A stretch of DNA of 8,343 bases from Candidatus Zipacnadia bacterium. Its GTDB lineage: Bacteria > Armatimonadota > Zipacnadia > Zipacnadales > Zipacnadaceae. The translations under genes and the position numbers were made by a program. A model generated the notes under the pieces. It ran no database searches and was not told where the DNA came from. It was given only the letters and a program-made list of their open reading frames with translations. Shown piece by piece: positions 1-4,790 of this stretch; position 1 is the first letter of the stretch; the number at the start of each line of letters is the position of its first letter. The DNA lies in NCBI GenBank assembly GCA_029821415.1, contig JALGTJ010000051.1, forward strand, positions 1 to 8,343, given 5' to 3'.

Positions 1-108
1 GCTCAGCTTGCGGGCCTCATCGCCCAGCAAAATGATGACGAAAATGAGCACCCCAACGATGAAGGGCAGAACAAACTGGCGTAGGATATAGCGATCCAGC
101 CGACGCAT
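1..108 (-). CDS. LptF/LptG-family LPS export permease, N-terminal fragment
   Basis: Only the first 36 codons are inside the window; the gene continues past position 1. The reverse strand reads MRRLDRYILRQFVLPFIVGV and then a hydrophobic stretch ending in GDEARKLS. A basic 'LDRYILRQF' start followed directly by the first transmembrane helix is the typical opening of the YjgP/YjgQ (LptF, LptG) permeases. In that family these proteins form the inner-membrane channel of the LptB2FG transporter, which moves lipopolysaccharide towards the outer membrane. The start at 108 is preceded by an AGAAGGA Shine-Dalgarno-like sequence and lies 28 nt after the acpS stop, so the two genes are probably co-transcribed. 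The fragment cannot tell LptF from LptG. The family call rests on about 36 residues and is moderately secure; it implies a diderm host. Confidence 0.7.
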   Translation of the reverse strand, partial: MRRLDRYILRQFVLPFIVGVLIFVIILLGDEARKLS

Positions 109-136
109 CACAGGTCACGGGTCCTTCTGTTCGCCA

Positions 137-532
137 TCAGCTTTGAGCAGCGCCGGGCCCTTCAAGTATGACGAACGCTACGGCAAAACGGCTGACGTGA
201 GTAAGCGACAGGTGCCACTTGGTTCCACCCAGTTTGAGAGCACGCTCGGCAGCGATCCCGCGCAACTGCACTTGCGGGCGCTGCTTCTCAGTGGAGGGTA
301 TCTCGATGTCCTTGAAGCGCACCCCCCGTGCCCAGCCCGTGCCCAGTGCCTTCATTACTGATTCCTTGGCGGCAAAGCGGGCGGCCAGCCGCTGGCCCTG
401 ATTGGCTACTCCCAGGCAAGCCTCCTGTTCCGCAGCAGTAAATATTCTGTCAATGAACCGCTGGCCGTATTTGCCGACCAGGCGATTGATCCTGTCGACT
501 TCCACGATATCAGTGCCAATGCCGATTATCAT
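137..532 (-). CDS. acpS: Holo-[acyl-carrier-protein] synthase
   Basis: This 131-residue protein is a standard-length AcpS. In the known family it transfers 4'-phosphopantetheine from coenzyme A to a serine of acyl carrier protein in the cytoplasm, activating it for fatty acid synthesis. The N-terminus MIIGIGTDIVEVDRI carries the conserved GIGTDIVE motif with the metal-binding Asp8. The second signature, FAAKESVMKALGTG (residues 53-66), supplies Glu57 and Lys61. The C-terminal LSLTH segment (residues 108-112) is also conserved. The frame stays open to 586, but the start at 532 is chosen because family homology begins there and because a predicted promoter -10 box (578-583) lies inside the longer version. 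No strong Shine-Dalgarno precedes 532. It appears to be the first gene of an operon with the LptF/G-type gene. Confidence 0.93.
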   Translation of the reverse strand: MIIGIGTDIVEVDRINRLVGKYGQRFIDRIFTAAEQEACLGVANQGQRLAARFAAKESVMKALGTGWARGVRFKDIEIPSTEKQRPQVQLRGIAAERALKLGGTKWHLSLTHVSRFAVAFVILEGPGAAQS

Positions 533-577
533 TGTACAATTCACAAATCGGTGTTTCTGGGATGTGTGTGCAAGGCA

Positions 578-606
578 AGTATACACGGGGTAGCTAATTC
601 ACTCAA
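578..606 (-). promoter_or_regulatory. Predicted sigma70-type promoter of acpS
   Basis: On the minus strand there is a -35 box TTGAGT (601-606), exactly 17 nt of spacer and a -10 box TATACT (578-583). Transcription would start near 571 and leave a leader of about 40 nt before the acpS ATG at 532. The match is good (4/6 and 5/6) and the position fits, but it is a pattern match only. Confidence 0.55.
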
Positions 607-614
607 GCCATGTA

Positions 615-713
615 GTGCTGGATAGAGAAAGGGGAGAAGGCAAGTGTGCGGGCCCGTGTTAGCAACAAGCGGCCTTATGATTCCTCATTCGTCATCAACC
701 TGCTATCCAGCAC
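615..713. repeat. Long inverted repeat, possible structured RNA element
   Basis: GTGCTGGATAG at 615-625 is the exact reverse complement of CTATCCAGCAC at 703-713, with 77 nt between them. Further pairing inside is possible: AAGGC against GCCTT, GGGGAG against TTCCTC with two wobbles, the palindrome CGGGCCCG, and a small TGTT/AACA hairpin. The whole could fold as a roughly 99-nt rod. It lies in a gene-free stretch just upstream of the acpS promoter. I do not recognise a known RNA family. A regulatory dyad, a degenerate mobile element or chance are all possible. Confidence 0.4.
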
Positions 714-753
714 GCACAAAAATGACTGCCCTCTTTGGCAAGTCCGTTTGGTC

Positions 754-772
754 AACTATCATCGTGGTAGTT
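754..772. repeat. Small hairpin in gene-free region
   Basis: AACTATCA and TGGTAGTT flank a 3-nt loop and form an 8-bp stem with one G-T wobble. The downstream bases (TTAGAGTATTTTAG) are T-rich but interrupted, so this is at best a weak terminator. No gene ends immediately before it. Confidence 0.25.
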
Positions 773-788
773 AGAGTATTTTAGAGTA
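771..788. repeat. Phased direct repeat TTAGAGTA
   Basis: TTAGAGTA occurs at 771-778 and again at 781-788, a period of exactly 10 bp, so both copies face the same side of the helix. It lies about 60 bp upstream of the cold-shock gene's -35 box and could be a binding site for a dimeric activator. This is a positional inference only. Confidence 0.25.
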
Positions 789-848
789 ATCATTTCGTTG
801 CCGCAATGCCAACACTACCTCTAAACTCGTTTCCAGAGGCAAGGTCAC

Positions 849-877
849 TTGACTAATATGATAGAATATGCTAAGGT
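849..877 (+). promoter_or_regulatory. Predicted promoter of the cold-shock gene
   Basis: A -35 box TTGACT (849-854) is followed after 17 nt by TAAGGT (872-877). The -10 is preceded by TG plus one base (869-871), forming an extended -10 element that compensates for its weak hexamer. Transcription would begin near 884, giving a leader of about 140 nt. Long 5' leaders are a known trait of cspA-type genes. Confidence 0.5.
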
Positions 878-952
878 ACAGTTGCTGCAGCTCGGTATGA
901 CCAAGCGCAGCTATGTATTGAAGGCTAGGGTGAAAGCTGGTTGCTTCGCTAA

Positions 953-968
953 GAAGAGGTACCTCTTC
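953..968 (+). promoter_or_regulatory. Perfect palindrome in the csp leader
   Basis: GAAGAGGTACCTCTTC is a perfect 16-bp palindrome in the predicted untranslated leader, about 45 nt before the ribosome binding site. As RNA it can fold into a GAAGAG/CTCTTC stem with a GUAC loop. The same six-base stem recurs in the terminator hairpin at the end of the gene, so leader and terminator arms could also pair with each other. A temperature-sensitive leader structure is an inference. Confidence 0.35.
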
Positions 969-1009
969 CAAGTTTGGCTACTGGGGTTACACATAGCCTA
1001 TACTGGAAT

Positions 1010-1016
1010 AAGGAGG
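1010..1016 (+). promoter_or_regulatory. Ribosome binding site that fixes the csp GTG start
   Basis: AAGGAGG is a near-perfect Shine-Dalgarno. It lies 9 nt before GTG at 1026, the only start-like codon at proper spacing that yields a normal cold-shock domain. This excludes the much longer in-frame reading that begins at 849. Confidence 0.8.
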
Positions 1017-1025
1017 TGCTTCATT

Positions 1026-1316
1026 GTGTCGGTAGGCAAGATAAAGTGGTTCAACGATTCTAAGGGCTATGGTTTTGTCGAGACCGAGGATGGGGAAGAT
1101 GCATTTGTACATTTCTCCGCCATCCAAGGTGAAGGATACCGGACCTTGAACGAGGGTGACAGCGTTGAGTTCAACATCGTTCAGGACGACAAGGGTCCTC
1201 GCGCCGAGAACGTGACTGTTATTCAATCGGCGTCTTCCTTGTGTGGGTACACTGAACATAGCACAGGCGAAGAGTTAACCCTCTTCGCCTGTTGCGTTTG
1301 TTTGTACTACCTCTGA
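1026..1316 (+). CDS. CspA-type cold-shock protein with a C-terminal extension
   Basis: The first roughly 66 residues are a complete cold-shock domain: GKIKWFNDSKGYGFVE (residues 4-19) contains the RNP1 motif, and AFVHFSAI (26-33) is RNP2. The domain continues through LNEGDSVEF (41-49) to GPRAENV (57-63). In the known family such proteins are small cytoplasmic single-strand nucleic-acid binders that melt RNA structure. The usual length is 65-70 residues. This frame runs to 96, adding a tail with three cysteines (89, 90, 92) and no resemblance to the domain. That tail is encoded by an intrinsic terminator hairpin, so most transcripts would end before the TGA at 1314. Either the tail is an artefact of a lost stop or a one-base error (stops exist in the other frames at 1213 and 1253), or the mRNA is naturally non-stop. 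Start is GTG at 1026. The gene appears monocistronic. Confidence 0.88.
   Translation: MSVGKIKWFNDSKGYGFVETEDGEDAFVHFSAIQGEGYRTLNEGDSVEFNIVQDDKGPRAENVTVIQSASSLCGYTEHSTGEELTLFACCVCLYYL
1263..1305 (+). terminator. Rho-independent terminator overlapping the csp 3' end
   Basis: ACAGGCGAAGAG (1263-1274) and CTCTTCGCCTGT (1281-1292) form a perfect 12-bp stem around a six-base TTAACC loop. A T-rich run, TTGCGTTTGTTTGT, follows to 1305, interrupted by G and C. The stem is strong; the tail is only fair. It lies inside the csp reading frame, at about codons 80-93, rather than after the stop codon. Confidence 0.8.
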
Positions 1317-1326
1317 GTGGAAAGCA

Positions 1327-1388
1327 CGGGCAGCTACTGTCAGTCAAAACTCCGATTTCATGCTCAACCGCCTTTGTGGAGCTGCCCG
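1327..1388. repeat. Inverted repeat between csp and tRNA-Gln
   Basis: CGGGCAGCT (1327-1335) pairs exactly with AGCTGCCCG (1380-1388) across 44 nt. It lies between convergent units and could help end transcription of the neuB-tRNA transcript coming from the right, but it lacks a proper T tract on either strand. No gene is visible in the 200 nt between the cold-shock gene and the tRNA. Confidence 0.3.
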
Positions 1389-1516
1389 GGAGCAACTTGC
1401 CATTTCGGGGCCGCGGTCTTGGCACTCATTTAGCTCACAGAGCACACCGTGTTCAGACAAGAGCATGTAATGATCAGTTGTTTTGCCTGGCACACAGTTA
1501 AGAGCTGGCTATTGTC

Positions 1517-1590
1517 TGGCTGCCGGGGGAGGATTCGAACCTCCGATAACTGATCCAGAGTCAGTCGTGATACCCCTTCACCACCCGGCA
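1517..1590 (-). tRNA. tRNA-Gln (anticodon CTG)
   Basis: The reverse strand folds into a complete cloverleaf. The acceptor stem is TGCCGGG/CCCGGCA and the D stem GTGA/TCAC. The anticodon stem ACTGA/TCAGT encloses loop CTCTGGA, the variable loop has four bases, and the T arm is GGAGG-TTCGAAT-CCTCC. The anticodon CTG (1556-1558) reads CAG, glutamine. A 5' U and a discriminator G agree with the known identity of bacterial tRNA-Gln. The 3' CCA is encoded (1517-1519). The mature 5' end is only 3 nt after the neuB stop codon, so this tRNA is probably cut out of the neuB transcript by RNase P. I see no separate promoter, though one inside neuB cannot be excluded. Confidence 0.96.
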
Positions 1591-1593
1591 GCG

Positions 1594-2415
1594 TCAAGCT
1601 GGCTCGTGGAAGCGGCTGCGCACGAACTCTCTTATTTCGGTCTCTTCGGGGGCCGGAGCCTTCACTCCGTCGCCCCTCATCTGCGCAAGCTCGTCAGCCT
1701 GCTCGCGGAGCTGGGCAAGTTCTTCAGGCAGCATCCCCGGCAGATGGTCGGTGCCCGGCAGCAGCTTGCTGAAGGTGAAGTGCTTCTCAAGCACAGTGGC
1801 ACCCAGCGCTACAGCCCCCAGGCATGCCAGGATACCCACAGTGTGATCTGAGTAACCAATGGGATTCTCTGGAAAAGCCTCAGATAGAGTAGTGATGGCT
1901 CGCAGGTTGGCCAAGTGTGGTGGCGTAGGATACTGGGTGACGCAGTGGAGTATCGTCACCTCTTCAATGTCATCCAGATGCGCCAGAGCCATCTCAATCT
2001 CGTCAATTGTGGCCATTCCTGTGGACAGATAGACCCGCTTGACCGTGTCCGCGTGCGAGTTAATCACATCCAGCATTTCAAAATTCATCATCACCGGGCT
2101 GGCCACCTTGATTGACTCGCAGCCGACCTCTTCGCACAGAAATGCGGCTCGGCTCGGCGTAAACGGTGAGCTCATAAACTCAGCGCCAAGCTTTTCGACC
2201 TGCTCTTTGAAAACGAAATGCAGCTCCTCAGGGAAAGAGACCTGTTTGAACCAGTCGTATTCGGGATCATCGGGCGATAGTTCCTCGGGCAAATAGGACT
2301 GGAATTTCACAATATCGGCCCCGTTGTTCGCCGCAGCTTCCACCATAGCCGCAGCAATGTCCCAGTCGCCATGGTGATTCTCGCCGATTTCCGCGATAAT
2401 GGTGATATCTCCCAT
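1594..2415 (-). CDS. NeuB/SpsE-family N-acetylneuraminate synthase-like protein without SAF domain
   Basis: This 273-residue protein matches the TIM-barrel half of the NeuB family, whose members condense phosphoenolpyruvate with an N-acetyl-hexosamine to make sialic or related nonulosonic acids in the cytoplasm. Conserved segments appear in order: IAEIGENHHGD (residues 7-17), VKFQ (36-39), SIKVAS (101-106), then STGMAT, LHCVTQYP, GYSDHTVG and EKHFTFS. The histidines in SDHT and EKHF are the pair that binds the active-site metal in characterised NeuB enzymes. Typical members have about 340-350 residues, ending in an antifreeze-like SAF domain that caps the neighbouring subunit's active site. 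Here the protein stops in the linker, at IREFVRSRFHEPA, so the SAF domain is absent. The start at 2415 is set by GGGAGGA five nt upstream. No activating CMP-transferase gene is in view. The family is clear; the exact substrate and activity are not. Confidence 0.85.
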   Translation of the reverse strand: MGDITIIAEIGENHHGDWDIAAAMVEAAANNGADIVKFQSYLPEELSPDDPEYDWFKQVSFPEELHFVFKEQVEKLGAEFMSSPFTPSRAAFLCEEVGCESIKVASPVMMNFEMLDVINSHADTVKRVYLSTGMATIDEIEMALAHLDDIEEVTILHCVTQYPTPPHLANLRAITTLSEAFPENPIGYSDHTVGILACLGAVALGATVLEKHFTFSKLLPGTDHLPGMLPEELAQLREQADELAQMRGDGVKAPAPEETEIREFVRSRFHEPA

Positions 2416-2420
2416 TGTAT

Positions 2421-2427
2421 TCCTCCC
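2421..2427 (-). promoter_or_regulatory. Ribosome binding site of the neuB-like gene
   Basis: GGGAGGA on the minus strand lies 5 nt before the ATG at 2415. It favours this start over the upstream in-frame codon at 2514, which lies within the predicted promoter. Confidence 0.75.
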
Positions 2428-2469
2428 GGTGCGCCGTGCCTGCTTGGCGGTTTGTAGGGTCATAACGTA

Positions 2470-2480
2470 GCTGTCACAGC
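2470..2480. promoter_or_regulatory. Possible operator dyad at the neuB start point
   Basis: GCTGTCACAGC is an 11-bp dyad with five-base arms, sited just downstream of the neuB -10 box, where transcription should begin. Its position suits repressor binding. It is short enough to arise by chance and no regulator gene is in view. Confidence 0.25.
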
Positions 2481-2485
2481 AGTCA

Positions 2486-2519
2486 CTTATAGAGTATATC
2501 AGAAGTGGACACAAGTCAA
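2486..2519 (-). promoter_or_regulatory. Predicted neuB promoter, two overlapping versions
   Basis: On the minus strand TTGTGT (2509-2514) is followed after 17 nt by TATAAG (2486-2491). Overlapping it, TTGACT (2514-2519) is followed after 15 nt by TATACT (2493-2498). Either would start transcription at roughly 2480-2487 and leave a leader of about 65-70 nt. I found no equally convincing promoter for the divergent plus-strand operon in 2416-2673. Confidence 0.45.
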
Positions 2520-2673
2520 TATGTCGGGAGGGTTAGGGGATAGCCAACTCTGGGTGAATTTGAATTGGACGGAATTTGGCGCGGCGCGGAAGGTATACGA
2601 GCGGGGCGTGGCCAATACACGTCTGTACGGTAAGCTGCCAGAATTTGACATCTGTGAAAGGAGTCTTAGAGTT

Positions 2674-3570
2674 ATGCGTATAGGGATAGTTGGGTTTGAT
2701 ACCTCACATGTTGTTCAGTTCACTATGCGACTGAATCACATAGACATTGAGGAGGAGCAGTGGGTGGACGGGGCCCAGATTGTAGCCGGCTTTCCGGGCA
2801 CCTCTCAGATAACTGACGACGACACACTGGCCCAGTATACGCAGACCTTGGCGGGCTATGGTGTAGAGGTAGTTAGTGCTCCGGAAGAGCTTATTGGCAA
2901 AGTTGATGCAGTGATGGTTGAGTTTCAGAGCGGCGCAGTTCATCTGGAGTATGCGCGACCGTTCATAGAGGCGGGGCTTCCCGTCTTTGTTGATAAGCCG
3001 TTCACCTGCTCGGTTGCCGAGGCCCGGCAGTTGGCTGATCTGGCTGAGGCGAACGATGTTCCGCTGTTTTCATCTTCCTCGCTTCGCTATGCCCTGGAGA
3101 TTCAGCAGTTGCAGGCTGAAAAAGAGCAGACCGGACGAGTTATTGGGGCAATGGCTTATAGTCCGGCCAGCCTGCATCCCGAGAATCCCGGCCTCTTTCA
3201 CTATGGGATTCATGCTGTCGAGACGCTCTATGCGTTGATGGGCCCCGGCTGTTTGGAGGTCGGGTGTGTGTATGAGGATGATGGCGAAGTTGTAGTCGGC
3301 CGCTGGAAGGACGGACGGCTGGGCAGCGTTCGAGGTACCCGGGCGGGAGTCCACGCGTACGGCTTCACTGTATGGTGCGAGAAGGAGGTGCGCGCCCACT
3401 CGATTAACGCCAGTTATATTTACCGGGAGTTGCTCAAGAAGGTTGTGGGTATGTTCGAGTCAGGCATTGCCCCGCTTGACATCGCGGAGACCATAGAGAT
3501 TGTGGCATTCATTGAGGCAGCGGCCAAGTCTGCCCAGAATAGTGGTCAGGTTACTCCATTGTTTGACTGA
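2674..3570 (+). CDS. Gfo/Idh/MocA-family oxidoreductase (first paralogue)
   Basis: The 298-residue protein has the family's two-domain plan: an N-terminal Rossmann fold for NAD(P) and a C-terminal alpha/beta substrate domain. Family members oxidise or reduce sugars, inositols and related polyols in the cytoplasm. The nucleotide loop reads GIVGFDTSH (4-12), an atypical form of GxGxxG. The catalytic-lysine motif is VDKPF (106-110, Lys108). The substrate-domain motif FHYGIHAVETLYALMGPG (175-192) carries His176 and His180. The start at 2674 is chosen because the Rossmann strand MRIGIVG begins there and AAAGGAG lies 10 nt upstream; the frame is open back to 2521 but that part encodes no family sequence. 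It heads the plus-strand cluster, 27 nt before the UROD-family gene, and resembles the second oxidoreductase in its C-terminal motifs. The substrate is unknown. Confidence 0.88.
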   Translation: MRIGIVGFDTSHVVQFTMRLNHIDIEEEQWVDGAQIVAGFPGTSQITDDDTLAQYTQTLAGYGVEVVSAPEELIGKVDAVMVEFQSGAVHLEYARPFIEAGLPVFVDKPFTCSVAEARQLADLAEANDVPLFSSSSLRYALEIQQLQAEKEQTGRVIGAMAYSPASLHPENPGLFHYGIHAVETLYALMGPGCLEVGCVYEDDGEVVVGRWKDGRLGSVRGTRAGVHAYGFTVWCEKEVRAHSINASYIYRELLKKVVGMFESGIAPLDIAETIEIVAFIEAAAKSAQNSGQVTPLFD

Positions 3571-3597
3571 TAGTCTTGGGGATAAGGACGGGTGATT

Positions 3598-4758
3598 ATG
3601 ACGCATCGCGAGCGTTTCCTGCGGACGTATCGGTTCCAGGAAGTAGATCACGTGCCGGATATGGAGTTTGGCTACTGGGATGATACATTCCTCCGGTGGC
3701 ATAAGGAGGGGCTGCCCGAACAGATCAACGATAATACCATCGCTGATAAGTACTTCGGCTTCGCTCCCGTTTTGGAAGTGCCGGTGAACCTTGGCCTGCT
3801 GCCGCCGTTCGAAACACAGGTTATTGAGGAGACTGACCGCCATCGCACATACATTGACGGGGCAGGCGTTACCTGTATGGTGATGAAGGACGGGTCCGAT
3901 ACGATACCGCGTTACGTGGACTGGACACTCAAAACTCGCGATGACTGGGAGGCTTTTAAGGAGCGTTTGAACCCGGATGACCCGGCTAGGTATCCCGATA
4001 ACTGGGACGAAATAGCCGAAAAAGCGAACAATTCCACTGTTCCCGTGCAAGTGCCGTGTGGCAGTCTATTTGGGGTCATTCGCGATTGGATGGGATTTGA
4101 GAATGTGCTGATTGCGCTTATGGAGCAGCGCGACTGGATTGAGGAGATGATGGAGCACCTCACCGGGCTGTACATTAGTGTCTTGGAGCAGGTAAGTAAG
4201 CATGTGCATATAGACTGTGGGACGTTCTGGGAAGATATGTGTTTCAAGGGAGGGCCGATGATTTCGCCGAAGCTCTTCCGCGAACTGATGACCCCACGGT
4301 ATAAGCGCATTACCGATGTGCTCAAGCGAGCAGGCTGCGATATCTTTATCGTGGACTCCGACGGGGATATAACGCAGTTGGTTGAGCACTGGATCGCCGG
4401 TGGTGTGAACTGTATGTTCCCGCTGGAGATAGCCGCGGGCACCGATCCGTTCCAGCTACGCCGGGACTACGGTCAGGAAGTCCTGCTGCTGGGTGGCGTG
4501 AACAAACGGGAGTTGGCCAAAGACAAGCAGGCTATCCGCGCGGAGGTTGACCGCATAGTGCCTCTGGTTGAGCAGGGCGGCTACATTCCTCACGTTGACC
4601 ACCGCGTGCCGCCTGATGTCAGCTATGAGAACTACTTGTATTATTTGCAATACAAGCGCGAAGCTCTGGGCATTCCCGACCCGTGGGCGAATGGCCGTCC
4701 CGAGAACCTGCTCGACCACTTCAAGGATACTGTTAGTGCCCAGTATATGGCAATGTGA
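3598..4758 (+). CDS. Uroporphyrinogen decarboxylase-family protein (not HemE)
   Basis: This 386-residue protein belongs to the UROD/MtaA/MtbA TIM-barrel superfamily, which includes haem-pathway decarboxylases and cobalamin-dependent methyltransferases. Visible landmarks are YRFQEVDHVPDMEFGYWDD (11-29), WEDMCFKGGPMISP (211-224), DSDGD (253-257), LLLGGVNKREL (296-306) and a C-terminal PHVDHRVPPD (331-340) followed by a tyrosine-rich segment. The N-terminal RQAGR substrate-binding motif of HemE is missing, so haem synthesis is unlikely. The His-x-Cys zinc motif of MtaA/MtbA is not obvious either; DSDGD seems to occupy that position. ATG at 3598 is preferred over GTG at 3592 because AAGGA (3584-3588) is 9 nt from it. 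It sits between two oxidoreductases. Demethylation or decarboxylation of a sugar-derived substrate is a guess. Confidence 0.85.
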   Translation: MTHRERFLRTYRFQEVDHVPDMEFGYWDDTFLRWHKEGLPEQINDNTIADKYFGFAPVLEVPVNLGLLPPFETQVIEETDRHRTYIDGAGVTCMVMKDGSDTIPRYVDWTLKTRDDWEAFKERLNPDDPARYPDNWDEIAEKANNSTVPVQVPCGSLFGVIRDWMGFENVLIALMEQRDWIEEMMEHLTGLYISVLEQVSKHVHIDCGTFWEDMCFKGGPMISPKLFRELMTPRYKRITDVLKRAGCDIFIVDSDGDITQLVEHWIAGGVNCMFPLEIAAGTDPFQLRRDYGQEVLLLGGVNKRELAKDKQAIRAEVDRIVPLVEQGGYIPHVDHRVPPDVSYENYLYYLQYKREALGIPDPWANGRPENLLDHFKDTVSAQYMAM

Positions 4759-4790
4759 ACCGACTAATTTCTTAAAGGAGAGACAATGCA

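Noticed and set aside
533..586. Longer acpS reading from 586
   Set aside because: AcpS homology begins with MIIGIGTD at 532, and the predicted promoter -10 box lies inside or next to the extension.
849..1025. Longer cold-shock ORF beginning at 849
   Set aside because: The additional 59 residues are unlike any cold-shock protein, the segment contains the promoter and leader, and the Shine-Dalgarno at 1010-1016 marks GTG 1026.
1517..1590. tRNA-Gln as an integration site for a mobile island
   Set aside because: No integrase, no duplicated tRNA 3' end and no mobile genes are visible on either side within the window.
2645..2672. Consensus TTGACA with TAGAGT 16 nt later, as promoter of the plus-strand operon
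   Set aside because: Transcription would start near 2679, after the start codon at 2674, so it could not make the full protein.
2521..2673. In-frame upstream extension of the first oxidoreductase starting at ATG 2521
   Set aside because: The extra 51 residues match nothing in the family, the Rossmann strand starts at 2674 with a good Shine-Dalgarno, and the 5' end of the extension touches the neuB promoter.
3460..4442. Long minus-strand open frames (176-196 codons) opposite the UROD-family gene
   Set aside because: They mirror a well-supported plus-strand gene, have no recognisable motifs and lack plausible ribosome binding sites.
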